DNA of 19,212 nt from positions 18,263 to 37,474 of the forward strand of contig DBHR01000111.1 of the NCBI GenBank assembly GCA_002296225.1. Reading direction: 5' to 3'. Positions 1 through 7,435 of the stretch are shown here, piece after piece. A program made the position numbers and the translations under genes. This stretch comes from Acidobacteria bacterium UBA823 (GTDB lineage: Bacteria > Acidobacteriota > Vicinamibacteria > Vicinamibacterales > UBA823). Position 1 is the first letter of the stretch, and the number at the start of each line of letters is the position of its first letter. The notes under the pieces were generated by a model that was not told the DNA's origin, did not search any database, and saw nothing but the letters and a program-made list of their open reading frames with translations.

Positions 1-487
1 CACGCTGCTGACCGTGATGGCGGTCCTCTTCGCCGGCACGACGATGGACACCGGTGTTCGCCTCCAGCGTTACATCGTACAGGAATGGGGAACCATCTAC
101 GGTATTTCCGGTCTCCGAAACAGCTACGTCGCCACATTCGTGGCAGTGGCTGCTTGCTTGACGCTAGCTTTCGGGGCGGGTGGCGCGGACCTGAGGGGGG
201 GGATGGTGCTCTGGCCACTCTTCGGAACAACCAACCAGCTACTAGCTGCCCTCACACTGCTCGTTATCAGCATCGTCCTAGTAAGAGCTGGCCGGCCAGC
301 CCGCTACACGATGATCCCGATGGCGTTCGTGTCGATCGCCGCCCTGCTGGCAGCGCTATATCAACTTTGGACTTTTTTCCAGTCAGCCCAGTATCTGCTG
401 CTGGTTCTCGACGCCGTGATCGTCATCTCCGCCGTCTTCGTAATGCTAGAGGCGATCTCGGCTTTCGGCCGACGGACCTCGGCTTGA
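1..487 (+). CDS. CstA-family carbon starvation/peptide transporter, C-terminal part
   Basis: This is the 3' end of a gene that begins before the window; the frame is open from base 2 to the TGA at 485-487. The roughly 160 visible residues are strongly hydrophobic, with about four membrane segments. Near the start is a TTMDTGVRLQRYIVQE block and later LFGTTNQLLAALTLLV. I recognise both as the conserved C-terminal signature of CstA/BtsT proteins (TLDTATRxxRY and LFGxxNQLLA). Known members are inner-membrane transporters used in peptide or pyruvate uptake during carbon starvation; the substrate here cannot be told. The in-frame GTG and ATG at 14 and 17 are internal codons, not starts. The gene ends 202 bases before lysW and is probably not part of that operon. 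Confidence 0.85.
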   Translation, partial: TLLTVMAVLFAGTTMDTGVRLQRYIVQEWGTIYGISGLRNSYVATFVAVAACLTLAFGAGGADLRGGMVLWPLFGTTNQLLAALTLLVISIVLVRAGRPARYTMIPMAFVSIAALLAALYQLWTFFQSAQYLLLVLDAVIVISAVFVMLEAISAFGRRTSA

Positions 488-629
488 CCGATAAGGTTGG
501 CCCGCTTATGCTTTGCGGCGGCCTGACAACCTGCGGAGCCCTCGTGGACTCTGCCGAAAGCGGACGTTGTCAAACATAAGCTGACCCTGCTGACCCAGGC
601 GCTGAGCAACCGTTGCGCGCTACTGTCGG

Positions 630-664
630 AAGCCCCCAGACTCCACTGATGTGTCAGCGGGCTT
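630..664 (+). other. Stem-loop in the leader of the lysW operon
   Basis: Arms AAGCCC (630-635) and GGGCTT (659-664) enclose a smaller hairpin CTGA-TGTG-TCAG (646-657). The outer arm is followed only by TCTC, so it is a poor intrinsic terminator. It sits 17 bases before the lysW Shine-Dalgarno and could be a weak cstA terminator or a leader structure of the lys operon. The rest of 488-689 shows nothing I can name, and I found no convincing promoter there. Confidence 0.3.
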
Positions 665-689
665 TCTCGGGGCGGCGACTGGAGGTTTT

Positions 690-854
690 ATGCCCAAGTG
701 TCTCGAGTGCGACGCGGACGTCAACCTAAAGGCCGACGTCGAAGTTGGCGAAATCGTGGATTGTTCTGATTGCGGCACCGAATTCGAGGTGCGGTCCGTC
801 GACCCACCGAAACTCGACCACGCGCCGCAAGAAGAGGAAGACTGGGGCGAATAG
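690..854 (+). CDS. lysW: LysW, amino-group carrier protein
   Basis: A 54-residue acidic protein. It carries the amino acid being built: its C-terminal glutamate side chain is joined to the alpha-amino group of alpha-aminoadipate or glutamate, protecting it through the pathway. Seen here are the two zinc-knuckle pairs CLEC (C4, C7) and CSDC (C25, C28) and the diagnostic C-terminus EDWGE, where the last Glu is the attachment point. The length equals that of known LysW. I chose the ATG at 690 because a GGAGG box lies at 681-685 and because the protein then begins just before the first cysteine pair. A longer reading from 651 adds residues that do not belong to the family. It is the first gene of the lysWXYZJK operon, with lysX starting 3 bases after its stop. 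Confidence 0.96.
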   Translation: MPKCLECDADVNLKADVEVGEIVDCSDCGTEFEVRSVDPPKLDHAPQEEEDWGE

Positions 855-857
855 AGC

Positions 858-1715
858 ATGCGGCTCGGTGTGCTCTGCTCTATCGTTCGGACCGAGGAGA
901 AGCTTATTTTTCAGGCGCTTCGGAAACGAGGCGTGAGCTTCGAAAAAATCGACGACCGCGAACTGTCATTCGACCTGCATAGGCAAGATTTTCCTTGGGA
1001 CGTCGTTCTCGAACGAGCCGTCAACCACGCCCGCGCGCTTCACACGCTCAAGCTCTTCAACGATCGTGGGGTGCCGACAATTAATACGTGGGACGTAGCC
1101 AACCTCTGTGGCGACAAAGTGCTCACCTCGAATGCCTTGGTCGGGGCCAAAGTGCCAACGCCCAAGACGATCGTCGCCTACACGCCAAAGTCAGCGTTAG
1201 CGGCCATTGAGGTGATGGGGTATCCCGTCGTCCTGAAGCCAGCGGTCGGCTCCTGGGGCCGGCTCATAGCACGGGTGACCGACCGCCATGCTGCCGAGGC
1301 TCTCCTTGAGCACAAGCAGATCCTCGGCTCCTATCACCACTCGATTTTCTACATCCAAGAGTATGTCGAGAAGGCCGGTCGCGATATCCGGGCGTTCGTC
1401 GTCGGCGATGAAACAATTTGTGCTATCTATCGGATAAGCGACCACTGGATTACCAACACTGCCCGCGGTGCAACGACGGCGAACTGTCCGGTCACTGACG
1501 AACTTAACGCGATCTGCGTGGCAGCGGCCCGCGCCGTCGGCGGCGGCGTATTGGCGGTCGACGTCTTTGAGACCGAGCATGGGCTACAGGTGAATGAAGT
1601 CAACTACACAATGGAGTTCCGCAACAGCATTGACGTTACCGGCGTCGCGATTCATGAACGAATCGTCGACTACACCCTCACCGTCGGTGAAGCTGTCGCT
1701 GCCACCGCGCAATGA
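858..1715 (+). CDS. lysX: LysX/ArgX, LysW-amino acid ligase (ATP-grasp)
   Basis: A 285-residue ATP-grasp ligase that uses ATP to couple the amino group of alpha-aminoadipate (LysX) or glutamate (ArgX) to the C-terminal Glu of LysW. Visible ATP-grasp marks are VVLKP (124-128), the glycine-rich GSWGR loop (131-135), IQEYVE (166-171), GRDIRAF (174-180) and the metal-binding NEVNYTMEF (246-254). From memory the sequence tracks Thermus LysX almost block by block, including HWITNTARG (196-204) and the NxTMEF motif. This favours an aminoadipate-type enzyme, but residue preference alone cannot settle lysine against arginine. Length is typical (about 280). The gene overlaps lysY by 4 bases (ATGA at 1712-1715), which implies translational coupling. 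Confidence 0.93.
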   Translation: MRLGVLCSIVRTEEKLIFQALRKRGVSFEKIDDRELSFDLHRQDFPWDVVLERAVNHARALHTLKLFNDRGVPTINTWDVANLCGDKVLTSNALVGAKVPTPKTIVAYTPKSALAAIEVMGYPVVLKPAVGSWGRLIARVTDRHAAEALLEHKQILGSYHHSIFYIQEYVEKAGRDIRAFVVGDETICAIYRISDHWITNTARGATTANCPVTDELNAICVAAARAVGGGVLAVDVFETEHGLQVNEVNYTMEFRNSIDVTGVAIHERIVDYTLTVGEAVAATAQ

Positions 1716-2749
1716 AAGTCAGCGTCCTTGGCGCGTCGGGCTACGTCGGTGGCGAGCTCGTGCGGCTACTCTGCGACCATCCGCATGTAACCGTTAAACA
1801 AGTGACGTCAGAGCGCCTTGCCGGAAAGATGGTGACGGCAACCCATCCGAACCTTCGAGGGCGCACCACCCTCCGTTTCAGCCGGCTAGCGGACCTCGCA
1901 CCGTGTGACCTTCTGTTTGCCGCGCTCCCACATGGAAGCTTCGCCAAGCAATTCGATGCAGTGCGGTCGATAACCCCCCGCATCATCGACATGAGTGCCG
2001 ACTTTCGCTTGCGCTCCTCCGGCGCCTACGAGACTTGGTATGGCCATAAACACGCCAACCCGACCGCGCTGGACAAGTTCGTCTACGGACTCCCAGAACT
2101 ACACCGGGCCAGCATCATGAACGCGAGCTACGTTACCGGCACGGGTTGCCTGGCAACAGCTGCAATACTTGGTCTCCTGCCGCTCTTCAAGGAGGGCGTC
2201 GTGCCAGACGGAGAAGTTTTTATCGAAGCAAAAGTCGGGTCTTCTGCGGCAGGCAATAAGGAGAGCGCGTCGTCGCATCATCCCGAGCGAAGCGGTGCCG
2301 TGCGGTCATTTCAACCGACCGGCCATCGGCACACCGGTGAAATTGTGCAAGAACTCTCGATGAACGGGACACCGACCGTACACCTCTCCGCCACGGCGAT
2401 TGAGATGGTCCGCGGGATGCTAATCACCGCCCACGTGCGCCTGACGCGAGACCTCGATACGAAGGCAGTCTGGAACATATACCGCACTGCATATCGTGAT
2501 GAACCGTTCATCCGAATCGTGAAGGACACTCGCGGTGTCTTCCGTTATCCAGAACCCAAGATTCTAGTCGGCTCTAACTACTGCGATATCGGGTTTGAGC
2601 GTGATGCTCACAGCGATCGGCTTGTCGTGCTCGCCGCGCTCGACAATCTCATGAAAGGCGCCGCCGGAAACGGTGTGCAGGCAATGAATATTATGTTCGG
2701 TTGGAACGAGCGGGCCGGTCTTTCATTTCCCGGGCTGCATCCCATTTAG
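1712..2749 (+). CDS. lysY: LysY, LysW-acyl-phosphate reductase (ArgC-like)
   Basis: A 345-residue NADPH-dependent dehydrogenase that reduces the LysW-bound gamma- or delta-acyl phosphate to the semialdehyde. The N-terminus has the Rossmann motif GASGYVGGELVR (7-18). The catalytic Cys146 lies in GTGCLATA, the form found in LysY rather than the NPGC of acetyl-pathway ArgC. The histidine-rich block GHRHTGEI (204-211) holds the likely general base. Length matches the ArgC/LysY family (about 345). It overlaps lysX by 4 bases at its start and is followed by lysZ after 7 bases. Family membership is certain; LysY rather than ArgC is inferred from the operon and the GTGC motif. Confidence 0.93.
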   Translation: MKVSVLGASGYVGGELVRLLCDHPHVTVKQVTSERLAGKMVTATHPNLRGRTTLRFSRLADLAPCDLLFAALPHGSFAKQFDAVRSITPRIIDMSADFRLRSSGAYETWYGHKHANPTALDKFVYGLPELHRASIMNASYVTGTGCLATAAILGLLPLFKEGVVPDGEVFIEAKVGSSAAGNKESASSHHPERSGAVRSFQPTGHRHTGEIVQELSMNGTPTVHLSATAIEMVRGMLITAHVRLTRDLDTKAVWNIYRTAYRDEPFIRIVKDTRGVFRYPEPKILVGSNYCDIGFERDAHSDRLVVLAALDNLMKGAAGNGVQAMNIMFGWNERAGLSFPGLHPI

Positions 2750-2756
2750 TCACGCA

Positions 2757-3575
2757 ATGCTAGTCGTCAAAGTCGGCGGTGGGCGCGGAATCGGCTACGA
2801 CATGGTCTGCGTCGATCTCGCCGCGCTGCATGCAATGGGCCGCCCGTGCCTCCTAGTGCATGGCGGCTCGCATGAAACGAACATGCTGGCCACCGCGCTC
2901 GGTCATCCACCGCGGTTCGTCACTTCGGCGTCGGGTTACGAGAGCCGATATACCGACCGTGCTACGCTCGAGATCTTCCAGATGGCTTACTGCGGTAAGG
3001 TCAATAAGGGAATCGTCGAGCGGTTGCAAAGCCTCGGGGTACCAGCGGTCGGCCTCGCAGGACTCGATGGGCGGCTGTTATCCGGACCTCGCAAAGCAAC
3101 GCTGACGATCGTCGAACAGGGCAAGAAGAAGGTGTTGCGTGACGACCATACCGGCAAGATTACGTCGGTCAATACGGAGCTCATCCGAATCCTTTATGAC
3201 GCCGGTTACATGCTCGCAGTGTGTCCGCCGGCCATTAGCGACGACCATATCGCTGTTAACGTCGACGGCGACCGAGCAGCCGCGCGGATTGCCGAGGCCT
3301 TGGGGGTCGATGAACTTATTATCCTCTCTAACGTTCCTGGGCTCCTGCGCAATCCTGTAGACGAATCGACGCTCGTCGATAAAATCGCGACAGAGAACCT
3401 AGACGACTACTTTGACTACGCTAAAGGCCGGATGAAGAAAAAACTGATGGCGGTTAAAGAAGCCCTGGCCGGTGGCGTAAAGCGCGTCATTCTGGGAGAT
3501 GCGCGAGTGGCCCAGCCAATCCAAAGGGCTCTCGCTGGTAGAGGAACGGTCATTGGTGCCGCAACAGATCATTGA
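2757..3575 (+). CDS. lysZ: LysZ, LysW-aminoadipate/glutamate kinase
   Basis: A 272-residue amino-acid kinase that phosphorylates the side-chain carboxylate of LysW-bound aminoadipate or glutamate. Visible marks are the N-terminal VVKVGGG with Lys5, the substrate loop VHGGSHETN (34-42), the ATP-side VNVDGDRAAA (167-176) and GRMKKKL (224-230). These match the ArgB/LysZ family in order. The TDRxTLEIFxMxYCGKVNK stretch is close to Thermus LysZ as I remember it. The length is normal. The last 20 bases overlap the chosen lysJ start, so the two genes are tightly coupled. Confidence 0.93.
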   Translation: MLVVKVGGGRGIGYDMVCVDLAALHAMGRPCLLVHGGSHETNMLATALGHPPRFVTSASGYESRYTDRATLEIFQMAYCGKVNKGIVERLQSLGVPAVGLAGLDGRLLSGPRKATLTIVEQGKKKVLRDDHTGKITSVNTELIRILYDAGYMLAVCPPAISDDHIAVNVDGDRAAARIAEALGVDELIILSNVPGLLRNPVDESTLVDKIATENLDDYFDYAKGRMKKKLMAVKEALAGGVKRVILGDARVAQPIQRALAGRGTVIGAATDH

Positions 3576-4716
3576 GTGTGAGGACCGACATTCGTCCGGG
3601 ATGTATTACAAGCGCCCGGTCGTCCTCGTCCGCGGCGAAGGAACCCGCGTCTGGGATACCGCCGGACGGGAGTATCTCGACTGCACGGCTGGCATAGGTG
3701 TCGCTGCGCTTGGCCACGCGCACCCAGTTGTGGTCGAGGCACTGCGCGAACAGGCGAACCGCCTCATCACCTGCCATGAACTGTTCTATAACGATCAGCG
3801 CGCAGCCTTGTTCGAACGCTTGAACGCCGTCACCCCGCCGACGATTAATCGTTTCTTCCTCAGCAACTCTGGCGCGGAGGCCAACGAAGCGGCTATCAAA
3901 TTCGCCCGCGCGGCCACTGGGCGAACAGAGATTGTCTCAGCGATGCGGAGCTACCACGGCAAGACGTTTGGCGCACTTAGCGCTACATGGGGGGACGATT
4001 ACCGGACACCGTTCGAACCGCTCGTCCCTGGCTTCAGCACTATCCCGTTCAATCGTCTGGAAAAGGTTCCCGACGCGATCTCGGACAACACAGCGGCCGT
4101 CCTCATCGAGGTTGTCCAGGGCGAAGGTGGCGTTCGGCCGGCCACCACAGAATTTCTACAGGCGCTCCGCATGACATGCACCGAACGTGGGGCGCTTCTC
4201 GTAATCGACGAAGTGCAGACCGGATTCGGGCGTACCGGCCGCCTGTTTGCATTTGAGCACCACGGCATCGTGCCCGATATCCTCACATTAGCGAAGAGCG
4301 TGGCAGGCGGTCTGCCGATGGGAGTCACGGGATTCGGGGACACGATCGGCCAACTCGCCAAGCTGAGTCATACGACAACGTTCGGAGGCAATCCACTCGC
4401 CTGCGCCGTGGCCCAGCGCGTCATCGCTCATATCGTGGATACGGATCTACCAAGTCGAGCGGCCGAACAGGGTCAGCGTCTGGTTGACGCGATCCGTACA
4501 TTGCCAACAAGCCAGATTCGTGAGGTGCGCGGTCTCGGGCTTATGGTCGGTATCGAGCTCAAGCAACCCGCCGGCGAGGCAGCACGTAACTTGATGGATG
4601 AGGGTATCCTCGTGTTGCTGGCTGGCCCGAAGGTGCTACGACTCCTGCCCCCACTCATCATCGAGGCTGGAGATATCGACCAGATCGCCACCGCCCTCGG
4701 CAAGGTGCTGAAATGA
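3556..4716 (+). CDS. lysJ: LysJ, LysW-aminoadipate-semialdehyde/glutamate-semialdehyde aminotransferase
   Basis: A class III PLP-dependent aminotransferase (386 residues from the chosen start) that transfers an amino group from glutamate to the LysW-bound semialdehyde. Visible marks, counted from this start, are SNSGAEANE (103-111), VVQGEGGVRPAT (from about 186), the PLP aspartate D218 in VIDEVQTG, the Schiff-base Lys247 in LTLAKSVAGG, and TTFGGNPL (274-281). A GTG at 3556 is chosen because an AGAGGAA box lies about 9 bases upstream and the N-terminus then fits LysJ length (about 390). An ATG at 3499 would overlap lysZ by 77 bases and add a tail the family lacks, and a TTG at 3553 is also possible. 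The gene overlaps lysK by 4 bases. Confidence 0.92.
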   Translation: MPQQIIECEDRHSSGMYYKRPVVLVRGEGTRVWDTAGREYLDCTAGIGVAALGHAHPVVVEALREQANRLITCHELFYNDQRAALFERLNAVTPPTINRFFLSNSGAEANEAAIKFARAATGRTEIVSAMRSYHGKTFGALSATWGDDYRTPFEPLVPGFSTIPFNRLEKVPDAISDNTAAVLIEVVQGEGGVRPATTEFLQALRMTCTERGALLVIDEVQTGFGRTGRLFAFEHHGIVPDILTLAKSVAGGLPMGVTGFGDTIGQLAKLSHTTTFGGNPLACAVAQRVIAHIVDTDLPSRAAEQGQRLVDAIRTLPTSQIREVRGLGLMVGIELKQPAGEAARNLMDEGILVLLAGPKVLRLLPPLIIEAGDIDQIATALGKVLK

Positions 4717-5762
4717 ACGACCAGGACGCCGTTGCGCTCCTCCGCAGCCTGTGCGAAATCTACTCGCCATCAGGTGAGGAGGCCGATGCCGTCAACCTCC
4801 TGGCTCACCGCGCTGCAAACGCTGGCTTGAAGGCGTCAACCGACGGGGCAGGGAATTTTATAGGCGAGCGTGGCGATGGTCCAACATCCGTAGTCCTATT
4901 GGGTCACATAGACACCGTGGACGGCTTCATCCCACCGGCGGTCAGGGACGGCCGGCTACACGCACGTGGCGCTGTCGACGCCAAAGGGTCGCTCGCGATG
5001 TTTGTCGCGGCCACCGCTCGGGCAACCATCCCAATCGGAGTGCGGGTCATTGTGATCGGCGCGGTCGAGGAAGAAGCGCCAACCTCAAAGGGTGCGCATT
5101 ACATCTGCGATCGATATCAGCCAGCCGCGGCCGTAATCGGCGAGCCAAGTGGCACGTCCGGTATTACGCTCGGCTACAAAGGCAGGTGCGCCCTATCGCT
5201 CGTCGCCAGGCAACCGCACACGCACTCAGCCGGCGAGGGGCAAAGCGTTGCCGCGAGAGCCGCGGAATGGTGGACTAGGTTCGAAGAGTACTGCGTTCGT
5301 CGGAACCATAACCGCCGGGTGTTCGACCGAGTCGACGCACATCTCGACGAATTTCACACCTCAACCGATGGGTTCACGGATCGGGCAGACCTGCGCGGTA
5401 GTCTCCGCCTACCTCCCGAAGCACCGGTCAACGAACTGCGAGGTCGGCTCGCTGACTTGGCAACCGGATGGGGTGACGTCTCCCTAGACAACTACACTCC
5501 GCCATTCCTGAGCGACCGAAAGAATCGTCTGGTCGGGGCACTGATCCGCTCAATCCGCAACGCCTCGCTCACACCGAAGTTTAAACTAAAGACTGGCACT
5601 TCCGACATGAACGTCGTCGGCCCCGCGTGGCGGTGCCCAATCGTAGCCTATGGTCCTGGCGATTCACGCTTGGACCATACAGCGAACGAGCACGTCGTAC
5701 TTGACGAATATCTCAATGCTGTGAAGATTCTAACGTGCGTACTCGGTAGTAGGCTCGCCTGA
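4713..5762 (+). CDS. lysK: LysK, LysW-lysine/ornithine hydrolase (M20 peptidase family)
   Basis: A 349-residue zinc/cobalt-type M20 hydrolase that releases lysine or ornithine from LysW in the last step and so regenerates the carrier. Visible marks are the metal-binding LLGHIDTVDG (His65, Asp67), ARGAVDAKG (Asp89), the catalytic glutamate pair in GAVEEEAP (119-120), GEPSG (143-147) with a metal-ligand Glu144, and a late His in LDHTANEH (320-327). The length fits LysK (about 350). It begins at the ATGA overlap with lysJ and is the last gene of the operon; only 9 bases separate it from the convergent gene at 5772. An ArgE/DapE role is less likely given the operon. Confidence 0.93.
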   Translation: MNDQDAVALLRSLCEIYSPSGEEADAVNLLAHRAANAGLKASTDGAGNFIGERGDGPTSVVLLGHIDTVDGFIPPAVRDGRLHARGAVDAKGSLAMFVAATARATIPIGVRVIVIGAVEEEAPTSKGAHYICDRYQPAAAVIGEPSGTSGITLGYKGRCALSLVARQPHTHSAGEGQSVAARAAEWWTRFEEYCVRRNHNRRVFDRVDAHLDEFHTSTDGFTDRADLRGSLRLPPEAPVNELRGRLADLATGWGDVSLDNYTPPFLSDRKNRLVGALIRSIRNASLTPKFKLKTGTSDMNVVGPAWRCPIVAYGPGDSRLDHTANEHVVLDEYLNAVKILTCVLGSRLA

Positions 5763-5766
5763 GGCT

Positions 5767-5782
5767 CCGGCCTACGAGCCGG
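5767..5782. terminator. Possible weak bidirectional hairpin between lysK and the convergent gene
   Basis: CCGGC (5767-5771), loop CTACGA, GCCGG (5778-5782). The stem is short, has no T run on either side and overlaps the end of the convergent reading frame, so this is only a candidate for transcription ending in this 9-base gap. Confidence 0.2.
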
Positions 5783-6251
5783 CTAGCAGCACGACCGCGC
5801 CGGCGCCCATCAAAGTGACCGCACCGGCAAAAAACCCGAAGCTGGTGAATTCATCACGTTCCGTCCAAGGCTGCGACGTCGATTCAGAACTCGCCGTGGG
5901 CCCCCGAGAGAGCAACCACCCGAATAATACCGTCCCGATAGCCAGGGCGCCGACCGCGCCGACCCTGCGCCTCCCACTGGACGAGGACGCCGGCATCGTC
6001 TCCTCTTGCGAATCTTGAGCTTGCCACCGTCTGGCAGCTCTGGTCACCGCCATTTCAATTCCGCGCACGCCATCGCCAAGTTCTGCCTCAAAGCCGAGCC
6101 GGCGCAGCCTAAGAATGTCGATGGAACGGACCGAGGATGTACCGACCTCCGTTGGAAAACCGACCCGCTGCGCAGAAGCCGGCGCAGCTCCGCCGAACGC
6201 CAACATCACGGTAAGCAGCATAACGAACAAAATGCGGCCGATTGAGTTCAT
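5772..6251 (-). CDS. Hypothetical exported/membrane protein with two C-terminal membrane segments
   Basis: I do not recognise this 159-residue protein. From the ATG at 6251 it begins with a clear signal peptide: a short basic start, the hydrophobic run ILFVMLLTVMLAF, and a probable cut after APASA (23-27) before QRVGF. A roughly 65-residue polar stretch follows, with a leucine/arginine-rich part (SIDILRLRRLGFEAELGDG, 43-61), then a Ser/Arg patch (88-96). Two hydrophobic segments follow, at about 98-115 and 138-157. The longer reading from a GTG at 6287 puts 12 polar residues ahead of the signal peptide and was not used. A perfect TATAAT on this strand lies 50 bases upstream of the start. It is a single gene, convergent with lysK and divergent from the exchanger. 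Confidence 0.7.
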   Translation of the reverse strand: MNSIGRILFVMLLTVMLAFGGAAPASAQRVGFPTEVGTSSVRSIDILRLRRLGFEAELGDGVRGIEMAVTRAARRWQAQDSQEETMPASSSSGRRRVGAVGALAIGTVLFGWLLSRGPTASSESTSQPWTERDEFTSFGFFAGAVTLMGAGAVVLLAGS

Positions 6252-6302
6252 CCAGTTCTCGCCCCGTATGCCAAACGTCCCACGCACGTTCTGGGTCGGG
6301 GC

Positions 6303-6308
6303 ATTATA
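6303..6308 (-). promoter_or_regulatory. Perfect -10 box (TATAAT) for the gene at 5772-6251
   Basis: On the minus strand the sequence reads GCGCTATAATGCCCC, a consensus -10. It would place the start of transcription near 6296 and give a leader of about 45 bases. No good -35 is seen at 16-18 bases, so it may depend on an activator or another sigma factor. Confidence 0.4.
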
Positions 6309-6324
6309 GCGCGCAAGCTCCTGT

Positions 6325-6353
6325 TTGCTGCCGACGGATTGGTTCGGTACACT
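6325..6353 (+). promoter_or_regulatory. Putative sigma70-type promoter for the exchanger gene
   Basis: TTGCTG (6325-6330), a 17-base spacer, and TACACT (6348-6353). It points at the gene starting at 6470 and overlaps the upstream side of the divergent -10 at 6303-6308. The predicted transcript has a leader of about 110 bases containing two small hairpins: CGGGC-AGCA-GCCCG (6386-6399) and GGTAA-CAGA-TTACC (6399-6412). Confidence 0.4.
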
Positions 6354-6469
6354 AGCAGCCCTTAACGAGTGCCCCGTCGTGTCGGCGGGCAGCAGCCCGG
6401 TAACAGATTACCCCTGTCACACACATTCCAGACACCCTCTGCTGCGCTCAGCTTTTAATAGATCAACGG

Positions 6470-7423
6470 ATGCTCTACGAGATCGTTGCGTTTCTCTTAG
6501 GCCTAGTGCTCGTTGTCAAGGGCGGTGATCTCTTCGTGGGTGCGAGCCTGGCGATCGCCAAGCTGCTGCGCATCCCGCCGATGGTTATCGGCGCTACCTT
6601 GGTAAGTTTGGCCACCACCACTCCGGAACTAGTCGTGTCAGTCACCGCGAGTGTCCGCGGCGATTCTGGGATCGCCGTCGGAAACGCCATCGGTTCCTGT
6701 ATCGCCAACATTGGCCTGGTCATTGGCACGGTGGCACTCATCACACCGGTCGCGGTTAATCTCTCTGATTTCCGTCGTCGCACCCGATGGATGGTAATCG
6801 CCGGTGTCCTGGTGATGTTGTTTTCGTGGAACCACACGATCGATCGTCTGTCCGGCATCATGCTTCTCATGTTTGCTGCCGCCTATCTGTACGGCGATTA
6901 CCGACATATCCGCGCCAGGCGGACGGTGGCCACTGCCGAGGACGGGGCAACCATCGAGAGCGCCGGCCTAACCATTGGCTGGTTCTTGATCGGTGTGCTA
7001 CTGATTCTCGCAGGTAGCCATCTTCTCGTAACGTCAGGGATCAAGCTCGCTGAGGCACTTGGAGTGTCCTCAGCCGTCATTGGATTGTCGGTGATTGCTA
7101 TCGGTACATCGCTTCCAGAACTCACCACCGGCATCGCGGCCGCTCAAAAGGGCCAGCCTGAACTGTCGATCGGCAACATCATTGGCGCGAACATTCTGAA
7201 CCTGGGTCTCATTATCGGCATGTCTGGAGCTATTCGACCGCTGACTCTTGCGTCGGTCACACAGTCGTACTCATACCCGTGGTTGGCGGTCTTCTTCGCG
7301 GCCTCTATCCTACTGATGGGTCGACGCGGAATAATGACACGACCCTGCGGGTTCTTACTCCTAGGCCTGTATGTCGTATACCTAGCTGGCCTCGTCGTGG
7401 CACCAGCCTACCTCGGCAACTAG
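6470..7423 (+). CDS. CaCA-family Na+/Ca2+ (cation) exchanger, YrbG-like
   Basis: A 317-residue inner-membrane antiporter of the calcium/cation antiporter family, expected to move Ca2+ or a similar cation out in exchange for Na+ or H+. The family's two inverted alpha repeats are plain. Repeat 1 has GATLVSLATTTPE (41-53) followed by GNAIGSCIANIGL (71-83). Repeat 2 has GLSVIAIGTSLPE (205-217) followed by GNIIGANILNLGL (235-247). About ten membrane segments are seen, with a hydrophilic linker around 144-164. Repeat 1 reads SLATTTPE where repeat 2 has the more usual AIGTSLPE. The start is an ATG with only a weak ribosome site. The gene ends 12 bases from the convergent symporter gene. Confidence 0.9.
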   Translation: MLYEIVAFLLGLVLVVKGGDLFVGASLAIAKLLRIPPMVIGATLVSLATTTPELVVSVTASVRGDSGIAVGNAIGSCIANIGLVIGTVALITPVAVNLSDFRRRTRWMVIAGVLVMLFSWNHTIDRLSGIMLLMFAAAYLYGDYRHIRARRTVATAEDGATIESAGLTIGWFLIGVLLILAGSHLLVTSGIKLAEALGVSSAVIGLSVIAIGTSLPELTTGIAAAQKGQPELSIGNIIGANILNLGLIIGMSGAIRPLTLASVTQSYSYPWLAVFFAASILLMGRRGIMTRPCGFLLLGLYVVYLAGLVVAPAYLGN

Positions 7424-7435
7424 TCAGCATACTGG

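Noticed and set aside
651..689. Longer N-terminus for LysW
   Set aside because: The GGAGG box precedes the ATG at 690, and the added residues would lie upstream of the normal family start.
1712..2749. Ordinary ArgC of the acetyl-ornithine pathway
   Set aside because: The active-site motif is GTGC rather than NPGC and the gene is embedded between lysX and lysZ with lysW present.
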